Shown: positions 16,697-25,107 of the stretch, in pieces
Layout of the letters: each line of letters begins with the position of its first letter
Position numbering within the stretch: position 1 is the first letter of the stretch
Assembly (NCBI RefSeq): GCF_947487515.1
Contig: NZ_CANKWO010000001.1
Span: forward strand, 620,001 to 684,000
Reading direction: 5' to 3'
DNA from: an uncultured Litoreibacter sp.
GTDB taxonomy: Bacteria > Pseudomonadota > Alphaproteobacteria > Rhodobacterales > Rhodobacteraceae
DNA length: 64,000 nt
The notes under the pieces: generated by a model
What the model was told of the DNA's origin: nothing
What the model saw: the letters and a program-made list of their open reading frames with translations, nothing else
The model's database searches: none
Position numbers and translations under genes: made by a program

Positions 16697-17767
16697 TCAG
16701 GCCGCGAAGACAAAGCAGCGGTCGCGACGCATGGTCAACCACAGGGTCGTGCCTTCCTTTGGCAAGAAGACCGCCGGCACCGTCGCCTTCAAAACAGAAT
16801 TGTCTGCCGCCATGCGGAACTCGACTAAACTCTCGCGCCCCATAAAGCGGGCCCGCTCCACGACGGCGCGCGCAGGCGTCCCATCTTGCGGCGTGGGATT
16901 GGGGCCATGGCCTTGGCGGTCAAAGTCGATTTTCAGATGCTGCGGACGGATCACGATCTCAACCGCCCCCCCGTCCGGATGGCCCGGAGTTAGGAACTGA
17001 CCAAAGGGCGTGTCTGTCAAAGCCCCGTTGGATTTCCCACATATCACGTTGATATCACTGAAAAATGCGGCCGCTTCCTTGTCGGCGGGTGCATTGTAAA
17101 TATTATAGGGGTTGCCCTGTTGCACGATTTGCCCGCTTCGCATCAAAGCGATCTCATCGGCCATCCGCATGGCCTCATGCGGCTCATGGGTCACCAGCAA
17201 AACCGCTGTGCCCTCTTCCTTTAGCACCGCCAAAGTTTCATCACGAATTCCATCGCGCAAACGGTCATCAAGGCCAGAGAATGGCTCGTCCATCAGCATG
17301 ATTTTGGGCCGTGGGGCCAATGCACGGGCCAGGGCCACGCGCTGTTGTTCGCCTCCCGACAATTCATGTGGATACATGTCGCCAAATCCGCCAAGCCCCA
17401 CGCGATCTAGCAATTCGCCTACTCGCCGAGCGGCCTCCGCCTTCGTCCCCGTCAGTCCAAAGGCCACATTTTGCGCCACGCTCAGATGCGGAAACAAGGC
17501 AAAGTCCTGAAACATCAACCCGATAGATCGCCCCTCAGGTGGTACGCGCAGCGCGTCGCCGCTGATCAGCTGGCCATCAACCCACAGCTCGCCGCTGGAC
17601 TGGCGTTCCACCCCCGCGATGATACGCAAGGTCGTGGACTTACCGCAGCCCGACGGCCCCAACAGGCAGGTCACCTGCCCCGGAGCCACGCTGAGAGACA
17701 GGTTATTCACCACCTGTTTGCCTGCAAAACTTCTGCAGATGTTTTTCAGCTCTAACCTTGGGATCAC
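16697..17767 (-). CDS. ABC transporter ATP-binding protein (FbpC/PotA-like)
   Basis: The 356-residue ATPase has Walker A GPSGCGKST, Q-loop MFQDFALFPHLS, signature LSGGEQQRVALARAL and Walker B IMLMDEPFSGLD, then a C-terminal TOBE-like region (IRPQHLKIDFD, FMGRESLVEFRM). This arrangement is used by ferric iron, polyamine and thiamine importers. No permease or binding protein gene lies beside it, which is odd. GTG start at 17767. It lies 59 nt downstream of a sodium symporter on the same strand and may share its transcript. Confidence 0.92.
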   Translation of the reverse strand: MIPRLELKNICRSFAGKQVVNNLSLSVAPGQVTCLLGPSGCGKSTTLRIIAGVERQSSGELWVDGQLISGDALRVPPEGRSIGLMFQDFALFPHLSVAQNVAFGLTGTKAEAARRVGELLDRVGLGGFGDMYPHELSGGEQQRVALARALAPRPKIMLMDEPFSGLDDRLRDGIRDETLAVLKEEGTAVLLVTHEPHEAMRMADEIALMRSGQIVQQGNPYNIYNAPADKEAAAFFSDINVICGKSNGALTDTPFGQFLTPGHPDGGAVEIVIRPQHLKIDFDRQGHGPNPTPQDGTPARAVVERARFMGRESLVEFRMAADNSVLKATVPAVFLPKEGTTLWLTMRRDRCFVFAA

Positions 17768-17826
17768 GTGATTTGTCGCCTCTTACCCGATCAAAACAAT
17801 CGGAAAACTAGGTAACAGTCTCCTCC

Positions 17827-19197
17827 CTAGTCGGCAACCCTGCGCGACCCAATCACAACCGATGCAAACCCCGCAACCAGCACAACCACGCAGATCGCCA
17901 AAAGTTGCTCGTACTTCGGCGCGTCCGGCAAGATCGTGGCCATGAACTCCGTTCCGCGCAAAAAGTAGGCCATTGCCCCCAATATGGCCGCGATGAACGA
18001 CACCGCGTAGGACCATAGTGGCACCGACCACCCAAATACAAACACAGCCACCATAACCGGCGTCAGGAACATCGATGCCGTGCCTGAAACGGCCACCGCG
18101 TCAAACAAAGTCGCGTTGCCCCACAACGTCAACGCACCGCCAAGCACCATAAAGATGACCATCACCATACGCCCGCCCATCAAAGACCGCGGCGCAAGGC
18201 GCAACTCTTCGACGCATAGGCGCGCAGCAGATGACAGCGCAGAATCGAGCGTCGACAAGGCAGACACCAACAACGACACCAAAAGCGCCACAAACACCCA
18301 AGTCGGGAACATGCCCGCCCAAGTGGTCAACAGCTGCCCCTCATAGGCCGCGCCAAGGTTGGCGGCATGAATACCGAATACACCAAAGGCCAAAATGCAC
18401 AGGCTCGACAGCCAGAACGCATGAAGAAAGGAATTTCGTGTGGTCTTGCGATCCGCGATAAAGCCTCGGTCCATCATCACAGGGTCATGCGCTGGATAGG
18501 AAAACACCTGCAACAAAGCCACGGCAAGCAACACCCAACCTTGGCGGGATCCAGATGCCCCCTCTGACGTCACAATTGCGGTCACGGAGAACTCAGGCGA
18601 TGCGACCAAATAGATAAACGCCGTGGCGAATACGGCCAAGAAGATCACCATTTGCACCACATCCGTGCGCAAAGCCGCACTCAGCCCCCCCCACGCCGAA
18701 TAACCCAAGCCAAGCACCGCCACAGCGACGATTGCATAGGTTCCTGCATGCGCGACTTCAGGCAAAACCGCCCCGAAGATCAAGCCCACCACCAACAGGT
18801 TGGCAAAGACCTCGGAGAGCAAACGCAAGGCGATAACGACATTATACGCCCCTTGCCCAAAGGCGCCAAACCGTGCGCCCAGCCAGTCCTGCACCGACGT
18901 TGCATCGCGGGTGCGCAGCTGGCCGATGATGTATCCCCCCGTCAAAAACGAAAGGTAATAGGCCGCATATGCCAGCGTGCCCGCAGCGCCATAATAGTAC
19001 CCAAGGATGGCAGAGTTCATCAAAGATCGCGCAAAAATCCATGTGGTGACTTGGCTAAGCACCAATGTCCAAAGGCGCGGCGCGCGCCCTGCCACCTGCC
19101 CGTCAAAAAAGCCCTCTACGGATGCACGACGCGGGGCCATCAGGAATGAGAAGACAATAACCGCCCCGAAGGCGGCAATTACATAGAGGCTGAGCAT
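17827..19197 (-). CDS. Sodium:solute symporter (SSS family)
   Basis: A 456-residue membrane protein with about 12-13 hydrophobic spans of the SSS family (proline/pantothenate/acetate-type). Indicators are SLLVSALSTLDSALSSAARL (Na+-site region, near residues 305-325) and GGYIIGQLRTRDATSVQDWLG. The substrate is unknown. A 99-bp gap with a terminator-like hairpin separates it from the upstream SDR gene, so it probably has its own promoter. The ABC ATPase gene follows. Confidence 0.88.
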   Translation of the reverse strand: MLSLYVIAAFGAVIVFSFLMAPRRASVEGFFDGQVAGRAPRLWTLVLSQVTTWIFARSLMNSAILGYYYGAAGTLAYAAYYLSFLTGGYIIGQLRTRDATSVQDWLGARFGAFGQGAYNVVIALRLLSEVFANLLVVGLIFGAVLPEVAHAGTYAIVAVAVLGLGYSAWGGLSAALRTDVVQMVIFLAVFATAFIYLVASPEFSVTAIVTSEGASGSRQGWVLLAVALLQVFSYPAHDPVMMDRGFIADRKTTRNSFLHAFWLSSLCILAFGVFGIHAANLGAAYEGQLLTTWAGMFPTWVFVALLVSLLVSALSTLDSALSSAARLCVEELRLAPRSLMGGRMVMVIFMVLGGALTLWGNATLFDAVAVSGTASMFLTPVMVAVFVFGWSVPLWSYAVSFIAAILGAMAYFLRGTEFMATILPDAPKYEQLLAICVVVLVAGFASVVIGSRRVAD

Positions 19198-19241
19198 AGT
19201 TCTGTCCCGACTTGGATTTTTTTAACTAGGCCGCGCATAGC

Positions 19242-19268
19242 AAAGCCCCGCCCATCGGGCGAGGCTTT
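19242..19268 (-). terminator. Hairpin terminator after the SDR gene
   Basis: AAAGCC-C-CGCCC / GGGCG-A-GGCTTT: an 11-bp stem with one C-A mismatch and a 3-nt loop, 29 nt past the SDR stop (19297) on the minus strand. It is followed only by a weak T-tract. Confidence 0.6.
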
Positions 19269-19296
19269 AGACACCTCCCAACACAATCGTGATGAC

Positions 19297-20076
19297 CTAC
19301 AATGTGGCGTTCGTTGCTCCGCCATCCAGCAAAATGTTTTGCCCAACGATAAAACCCGCATGTTGCGAGCACAGGAAGGCACATGTCGCGCCAAATTCGG
19401 CGCGCGTGCCATACCGGCGGGCGGGAATCGTGGCCTCGCGGGCGGCGCGTGCTTCCTCCATGCTTATCCCCTGCTGTGTGCTTACACCTGTGTCCAAAGA
19501 CACGGCACGGTCTGTCGCGTGAATGCCTGGCAAAATGTTGTTCATTGTCACTCCTGACGGCGCAATCTGGCGCGAGGTGCCCGCAACATAGCCGGTCAAA
19601 CCCGCGCGTGCGGCATTCGACAAGCCAAGCACTGGGATCGGGGCTTTGACCGATTGTGACGTGATGTTCACCACGCGCCCCCACCCGCGATCCATCATTG
19701 CAGGCACCAGCGCTTTGATAAGCGCAATTGGGGTCAACATGTTGGCATCCAAAGCAGAAATGAAGTCATCACGGTCCCAGTCGCTCCACATGCCGGGAGG
19801 TGGGCCGCCGGCATTATTGACCAAAATGTCGATCTCACCTGCAGCTTCAAGCACCTTGGTGCGGCCCTCTTCACTGGTGATGTCGGCCGCGATCGCCACG
19901 ACCTCGACGCCAAAGCGGTCACGCAGGGTCTGCGCGGCCTCTTGCAGAGGGCCATCGGTGCGGGCATTCATCACGATGTTCACTCCGGCCTGCGCCAAAG
20001 CCTCTGCACAGCCAAGGCCAAGCCCTTTGCTCGACGCACATACCAACGCGCGCTTACCTTTGATCCCTAAATCCAT
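19297..20076 (-). CDS. SDR family oxidoreductase lacking the usual Tyr/Lys pair
   Basis: A 259-residue short-chain dehydrogenase/reductase. The Rossmann start is ALVCASSKGLGLGCA (TGxxxGxG equivalent), with VNNAGGPPPG and the Ser motif VVNITSQSV. At the position where YxxxK is normally found the sequence reads GLSNAARAGLTGY, so neither Tyr nor Lys aligns. A known SDR subfamily has this LSNxxR pattern; its chemistry may differ from classical reductases. SD GGAAGAGG precedes the ATG. A hairpin follows the gene. Confidence 0.88.
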   Translation of the reverse strand: MDLGIKGKRALVCASSKGLGLGCAEALAQAGVNIVMNARTDGPLQEAAQTLRDRFGVEVVAIAADITSEEGRTKVLEAAGEIDILVNNAGGPPPGMWSDWDRDDFISALDANMLTPIALIKALVPAMMDRGWGRVVNITSQSVKAPIPVLGLSNAARAGLTGYVAGTSRQIAPSGVTMNNILPGIHATDRAVSLDTGVSTQQGISMEEARAAREATIPARRYGTRAEFGATCAFLCSQHAGFIVGQNILLDGGATNATL

Positions 20077-20443
20077 TTCAAGCCTCTTCCATTCGCCGCA
20101 TTACATTTAATCTTCTGCATGCGTAGCACTCCGTAGCTGCCGCGAGAAGAACCTTATCAGCGCCGCAATTCCGCCTTTGATTCGTAAAATCCGGTTAAAT
20201 CACTCGTCAAAACCACAATTGTCGGAACCAAAACGCGCTTTCACAGCGAATTGTTTCCTCTCCCCCCCTGAATTTGCGACACATTTAACCAAATTCCCCT
20301 GCAATCGTTGCAAAATTTTCGACATACTTTAAACCAGACTTAACGATGGCGGTGGGGTTCGCCAGAGAATGAAGGTGCGGGGGCACGTTCGTTTCTATCT
20401 GGAGTAGCTTGGAACTGTTGTTTGTTTACAAGTGAGCTGCCTA
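20077..20443. other. 367-bp intergenic region, no gene seen
   Basis: This is the gap between the divergent SDR gene and the Hint-domain gene. It is more AT-rich than its surroundings and should contain both promoters. I see no convincing ORF, tRNA or strong repeat and could not assign -35/-10 boxes. Confidence 0.6.
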
Positions 20444-21460
20444 ATGCAACATCATCTGCCAACCGAATTTGTCGCCAATCATGCGTTTCTGGTCTATCCA
20501 GCCGCGGAGTTTCGCGTCTCCAACGGCGTGAACCACGGCGACCCTGTTGCCGGTGTAAATGATGTCTGCCTTGGGGATGGCTACAGTCTGAAACGAAGCG
20601 CGCAAATTTACTCCATGGATCTGTCGGAGCGCATTGGCGCGGGGCCTCGTCCGGTTTTCTCTGTCTCCGATGGTAGCCAGATCGAAGTGCCCGGCACACG
20701 CACCCGCATTTCGGCGCGATTGACCTTCATGACCCAGATCGGCGCGTCGGTGGATGCATTGGTAATCACATGTGACGCACCACTTGCGCGCGATTACTTC
20801 TACCCGCTTGGCCCGATTGAATCTGGTGTGGAATACACGCTGATCGCTGCCGAGGATGCACCACGTGAAATCCCCTTGGCCGATCTGACTGGCATGAGCT
20901 TCGGTCGCGGCACTCGCATCACCATGTCCGACGGCTCCCAACGCCCTGTCGAGCAGCTGAAAGCGGGCGACCGCGTTCTGACCCGCGACAATGGTATGCA
21001 AGCCGTTCGATGGGTTGGGTCGCGCACGGTGCAAGGAGCAGGTGAATTCGCCCCCGTTGTCATCAGCCAAGGTGCTATGGGCAACGCTGAGGACATCACC
21101 GTTAGCCAGCAGCACCGTATGCTGGTGTCCGACTGGCGCGCCGAGGTGATGGTCGGGTCACGCGATGTGCTGATCTCCGCGATCGATTTGATCAATGATG
21201 ACACCATCTACGTGCGTAAAGGCGGCTTTGTTGAATACACGCAGTTGGTCTTCGACCAACACCAAATCCTCTATGCTGAGGGCGTGCCAACAGAAAGCCT
21301 GCACATGTCGCAGCAAATTCTGAATGGTCTGCCAGAGGACGTGGCCTCCGAAGTTCTGCAACTCTTTCCAGACCTGCCCACCGATGAGCCAAAGTTCAGC
21401 CGCGTGCCGCTGAAAAGCAAAGACGCCGCCAACCTTCTGCGTCAAACCGGTCGCCTGTAA
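20444..21460 (+). CDS. Hint-domain protein with Ser at the nucleophile position
   Basis: The product is 338 residues from ATG 20444; an in-frame GTG at 20432 is four codons upstream. The N-terminal ~150 residues have no recognised domain. From about residue 150 it has a Hint (hedgehog/intein) fold: FGRGTRITMSDGSQRPVEQLKAGDRVLTRDNGMQAVRWVGSR-like strands, VSQQHRML (block B His) and LVFDQHQILYAEG. In usual roseobacter Hint proteins the first Hint residue is Cys before F-x-x-GT; here it reads MSFGRGT, a Ser. Such proteins may self-cleave or act in secretion, but this is unproven. Confidence 0.78.
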   Translation: MQHHLPTEFVANHAFLVYPAAEFRVSNGVNHGDPVAGVNDVCLGDGYSLKRSAQIYSMDLSERIGAGPRPVFSVSDGSQIEVPGTRTRISARLTFMTQIGASVDALVITCDAPLARDYFYPLGPIESGVEYTLIAAEDAPREIPLADLTGMSFGRGTRITMSDGSQRPVEQLKAGDRVLTRDNGMQAVRWVGSRTVQGAGEFAPVVISQGAMGNAEDITVSQQHRMLVSDWRAEVMVGSRDVLISAIDLINDDTIYVRKGGFVEYTQLVFDQHQILYAEGVPTESLHMSQQILNGLPEDVASEVLQLFPDLPTDEPKFSRVPLKSKDAANLLRQTGRL

Positions 21461-21532
21461 CGCCTACCCGCTTTGCATCAAAGGCCAGAGCCGCTAGCGT
21501 GGCCGTGAGCGAGGCGAGAAGGCAGCAACAGC

Positions 21533-22897
21533 ATGGCAAATCCCCAACATCTAGAATGGCTGCGCGAAGGCGTAGACGCGTGGAACGCACGCATGCGGGA
21601 AAAGCGGTTCGTTGCGGACCTGCAAGGGGCGGACCTGCAAGGGGCCGACCTGCAAAGGACCGACCTGCGAGGGGCAGACCTGCGAGGGGCAGACCTGCAA
21701 GGGGCGCTCCTGTTAGAGGCGGACCTGCAAGGGGCCGACCTACAAGGGGCCGACCTGCAAAGGGCGCACCTGCGAGGGACCGACCTGCAAAGGGCGCTCC
21801 TGAAAGGGGCACTCGTGCGAGGGGCGGGCTTGCAAAGGGCGGATGTGAGAACAATCGTATATTCGGCGGAGCGCGATGCGCTCACACGCACCGCTGAGTA
21901 TACGGACCTTAGCAAAACCCGCCTTTTAACGCAAAATCAGGTCAACCTGATGCGCGGCGACAGCGGAACGATCCTGCCCCAACACATCACCCCCCCCGCC
22001 CATTGGCCGGAGGTTGGATTGGAGGAAGAGCCGCCCGTCGAAAGCGCTTTTCACAGCGACGAAACAGCACGTGGCCCTTCGCCGGTTCAATATACCCCAC
22101 CTGCGGCCTTCAAGACCGAAGACAATGTCATCGACATTCGCCACACACCACAACGCCCAGAACCCCGCGAAGCCTCGCAAACTCCGATAGACAACGCGCT
22201 TTGCGAAAAAACCCGCAAAGCCCTGCTGCATCAAACCCGCACCATCGTGAAGCTTCTGACAGCCTATGAGAATGAGGACAGCAACCGTGCCGAAAATGCA
22301 GCGCAAATCGCAATCACATGCAAAGAGCTGTGCGATGCGCTGGATGTCCCAGCCGAAGATTTCCTCCCGACCCTGTTGGAAGACTACATAGAAGCCATAG
22401 CCATCGGCTACGGCGAGGACATCCATGCCTTCGAGACAAATGACCGCGCCGCCATCGAGCGCCTGATCAAACGTGGCCGGCAGCACTACGCCTGTTACCC
22501 CGAACTCGTCGAAATCGCCGACCCAGAAAATACACGTTTTATCCCTGACACGTTCCCCTACACCGTCGCCTCGCTTACTGCCGAGATTGACGACATTGTC
22601 TACGGCGATGAAAGCGAAACCTTCTTTAGCAACACGACACGTACTCTGATCGAGGCCGAAAAGACCGCCCGCGTTCCCCGTGACGTTGACCCCAACAAGT
22701 CCAAACTCGCACGACTTGGCGCCATAACTGCCGAAATGTGGCGCGAAATGGAGCCACAGCGTGAACGCATAAAGAAGCTAGGCCTCAAAGGTAAGGACGG
22801 TGTAGACAAAGCTACCGCATGGCTAAAAACCTTCGAGAAGGTTCAGAAAATCTGGGAAGCCATAGAGCCCTATATTGGGAAAACCCCAGACGCCTAA
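21533..22897 (+). CDS. Pentapeptide-repeat protein with an unknown helical C-terminal half
   Basis: A 454-residue protein. Residues 28-107 are 16 consecutive pentapeptides of the A(D/L)LxG type, forming a right-handed quadrilateral beta-helix. A Pro/Glu-rich linker (about 135-205) follows, then a mainly helical region (about 210-450) that I do not recognise. It contains a Cys-Lys-rich helix (ITCKELCDALDVPAEDFLPTLLEDYIEAI) and a basic helical end (KATAWLKTFEKVQKIW). There are no membrane spans. The function of the C-terminal part is unknown. It lies 72 bp after the Hint gene. Confidence 0.85.
   Translation: MANPQHLEWLREGVDAWNARMREKRFVADLQGADLQGADLQRTDLRGADLRGADLQGALLLEADLQGADLQGADLQRAHLRGTDLQRALLKGALVRGAGLQRADVRTIVYSAERDALTRTAEYTDLSKTRLLTQNQVNLMRGDSGTILPQHITPPAHWPEVGLEEEPPVESAFHSDETARGPSPVQYTPPAAFKTEDNVIDIRHTPQRPEPREASQTPIDNALCEKTRKALLHQTRTIVKLLTAYENEDSNRAENAAQIAITCKELCDALDVPAEDFLPTLLEDYIEAIAIGYGEDIHAFETNDRAAIERLIKRGRQHYACYPELVEIADPENTRFIPDTFPYTVASLTAEIDDIVYGDESETFFSNTTRTLIEAEKTARVPRDVDPNKSKLARLGAITAEMWREMEPQRERIKKLGLKGKDGVDKATAWLKTFEKVQKIWEAIEPYIGKTPDA
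21614..21853 (+). repeat. 16 tandem 15-bp units encoding pentapeptides
   Basis: Near-identical 15-bp units based on GCGGACCTGCAAGGG. Repeats 1-7 and 8-14 also match as two 105-bp blocks (same order of QG/QG/QR units at the start), indicating a past block duplication. All are in frame and part of the protein above. Confidence 0.9.
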
Positions 22898-22902
22898 AGC
22901 CC

Positions 22903-23274
22903 CTAATCCACGTAGAAGAATTCCTCGCGCACGATTTTCCCTTCGGCCACATGATACACGGCGATCTCTTCCATGTTGGAAATCTCACCCGTCTCTTTGC
23001 TCTTGGCTTTCATTTTGAAGGTCACACCGAAGCGGTCATCGCCATGTGGATAAGGCCCGCCAACTTCGCCCTCTAGGATTTCAAAGGCGCTGGCGAACCA
23101 TGCGTGCTTGCCTTTGATGCCTTCAATTCCGACGGTTTCGCGGCCGTTTCCTAGATCTCTGGCTTCGACCGATACGGCGTCCGTCGCGTAAAGCTTGCCA
23201 AGGTTTTCCTCTTCACGGTTTTCGCGGCACCCCGCTACCAATTCATTCGCGATTTCCAACAGCGTCATTTTCAT
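22903..23274 (-). CDS. SnoaL-like / NTF2-fold protein
   Basis: A 123-residue soluble protein with the SnoaL-like polyketide cyclase pattern: an N-terminal helix (LEIANELVAGCRE), LGKLYATDAVSVEA, GIEGIKGKHAWFASAFEI and the end strands MEEIAVYHVAEGKIVREEFFY. NTF2-fold proteins include isomerases and cyclases, but the ligand cannot be named. It ends 5 bp from the convergent pentapeptide gene and is divergent from prfC. Confidence 0.82.
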   Translation of the reverse strand: MKMTLLEIANELVAGCRENREEENLGKLYATDAVSVEARDLGNGRETVGIEGIKGKHAWFASAFEILEGEVGGPYPHGDDRFGVTFKMKAKSKETGEISNMEEIAVYHVAEGKIVREEFFYVD

Positions 23275-23386
23275 CTCCCAATTAATGTTCCCTATACGTT
23301 CTCACAATGCCCGAAAAACGTCACCTGATCAAGACAGCGTGCCTGATCGATTGCGGAACTCCGCCGACGCCTCTATATCCAACCGC

Positions 23387-24994
23387 ATGTTAGACCTCGC
23401 ATCAAATCAGCCTGTGTTGCCGCCCGAGATTTCTCGTCGTCGGACCTTCGCCATCATCTCGCACCCTGATGCGGGCAAAACGACCCTGACTGAAAAGTTC
23501 CTCCTGTATGGTGGTGCGATTCAAATGGCGGGGCAAGTGCGCGCCAAGGGGGAGGCACGCCGCACCCGTTCTGACTTCATGCAAATGGAAAAGGATCGCG
23601 GGATTTCCGTCTCGGCGTCCGCGATGTCTTTTGACTTTGACAGCCACCGATTTAACCTCGTGGACACGCCGGGTCACTCGGATTTTTCCGAGGATACTTA
23701 CCGGACACTGACGGCCGTGGATGCAGCCGTGATGGTCATCGATGGTGCTAAAGGCGTCGAGAGCCAAACGCAAAAACTGTTTGAAGTCTGCCGCTTACGC
23801 GACCTTCCTATTCTTACATTTTGCAACAAAATGGACCGCGAAAGCCGAGATACCTTCGAGATTATTGACGAAATCCAAGAAAACCTTGCCATTGATGTCA
23901 CGCCTGCCTCTTGGCCGATTGGCGTCGGTCGTGACTTCATGGGCTGCTACGATCTGATCAACGACCGCCTTGAATTAATGGACCGCGCCGATCGCAACAA
24001 AGTAGCTGAAAGCATAGAAATCAACGGGTTGGACGACCCGAAATTGGCCGAACACGTGCCGGAAGCGCAGTTGAACCAATTCCTCGAAGAGATTGAAATG
24101 GCTAAGGAATTACTCCCAAGCTTCAATCACCAAGACTTTCTTGACGGGACGATGACGCCGATTTGGTTCGGCTCTGCCATTAACTCTTTTGGGGTGCAGG
24201 AACTGATGCAAGGCATTGCGGATTACGGCCCGCAGCCGCAGCCGCAAAAGGCCAGCCCGCGTGCAATTTCCCCTGATGAATCAAAAGTTTGCGGCTTCGT
24301 CTTCAAGGTTCAAGCCAATATGGACCCCAAGCACCGCGACCGCGTGGCCTTCGTGCGCTTGGCGTCAGGCCATTTCAAGCGCGGAATGAAGTTAACCCAT
24401 GTGCGCACCAAAAAGCCGATGGCGATCTCCAACCCTGTGCTATTTCTCGCCTCGGACCGCGAATTGGCCGAAGAGGCATGGGCCGGTGACATCATGGGCA
24501 TTCCAAATCACGGGCAACTGCGCATTGGCGACACCTTGACCGAAGGCGAAATGATCCGAGCCACGGGCATCCCCTCTTTCGCGCCTGAATTGCTGCAAAA
24601 CTGCCGCGCGGGCGACCCGATGAAGGCCAAGCATTTGGAAAAGGCGCTGATGCAGTTCGCCGAAGAAGGTGCCGCCAAAGTGTTCAAACCAGCGTTCGGT
24701 TCCGGCTTTATCGTCGGCGTGGTTGGCGCGTTACAATTCGAAGTTCTAGCATCTCGCATAGAGCTGGAGTACGGCCTGCCCGTACGTTTCGAAGGATCGC
24801 AATTCACCTCGGCCCGTTGGGTCACCGGTGACAAAACTGCCGTCGATAAATTCATCGAGGCGAACAAGCAGCACATCAGCTATGACAACGACGGCGACGT
24901 GGTGTTCTTGACCCGCCTACAATGGGACATCGACCGCGTGGCCCGCGACTACCCTGACGTAACGCTTAGCGCGACGAAGGAAATGATGGTGTAA
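23387..24994 (+). CDS. prfC: Peptide chain release factor 3
   Basis: RF3 is a GTPase that recycles RF1/RF2 from the ribosome. The 535-residue protein starts MLDLASNQPV; 64 in-frame codons upstream overlap the divergent gene and are not family-like. The G1 motif is SHPDAGKTT, G2/switch I contains RGISVSASAMSFD, G3 is DTPGHSDFSEDTYRTL and G4 is FCNKMDRE. Domains II and III follow with normal length. No unusual feature was seen. Confidence 0.97.
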   Translation: MLDLASNQPVLPPEISRRRTFAIISHPDAGKTTLTEKFLLYGGAIQMAGQVRAKGEARRTRSDFMQMEKDRGISVSASAMSFDFDSHRFNLVDTPGHSDFSEDTYRTLTAVDAAVMVIDGAKGVESQTQKLFEVCRLRDLPILTFCNKMDRESRDTFEIIDEIQENLAIDVTPASWPIGVGRDFMGCYDLINDRLELMDRADRNKVAESIEINGLDDPKLAEHVPEAQLNQFLEEIEMAKELLPSFNHQDFLDGTMTPIWFGSAINSFGVQELMQGIADYGPQPQPQKASPRAISPDESKVCGFVFKVQANMDPKHRDRVAFVRLASGHFKRGMKLTHVRTKKPMAISNPVLFLASDRELAEEAWAGDIMGIPNHGQLRIGDTLTEGEMIRATGIPSFAPELLQNCRAGDPMKAKHLEKALMQFAEEGAAKVFKPAFGSGFIVGVVGALQFEVLASRIELEYGLPVRFEGSQFTSARWVTGDKTAVDKFIEANKQHISYDNDGDVVFLTRLQWDIDRVARDYPDVTLSATKEMMV

Positions 24995-25007
24995 ACTGTG
25001 GATGCTT

Positions 25008-25037
25008 CAGAAGTGTCGATTTGTATGGGCACTTCTG
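25008..25037 (+). terminator. Hairpin after prfC
   Basis: CAGAAGTG and CACTTCTG pair perfectly over 8 bp with a 14-nt loop, 14 nt after the prfC stop. A second short hairpin (GGCCC/GGGCC) follows at 25056-25070. Neither has a clear T-tract, so this is a candidate terminator only. Confidence 0.4.
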
Positions 25038-25107
25038 CTATGATTGTGAAATCACGGCCCATTTCGGGCCCAAAGCACAATTATAACAAATATATAGAGC
25101 ATTCTCA

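Noticed and set aside
16697-17767. Complete iron or polyamine ABC importer
   Set aside because: Only the ATPase is present; no permease or binding protein is in the window.
21614-21853. CRISPR-like short tandem repeats
   Set aside because: Units are contiguous, lack spacers and are in frame with the pentapeptide protein.
21396-21915. Several open frames antisense or in other phases over the pentapeptide repeats
   Set aside because: A 15-bp tandem repeat without stop codons is open in many frames; only the A(D/L)LxG frame makes a known fold.
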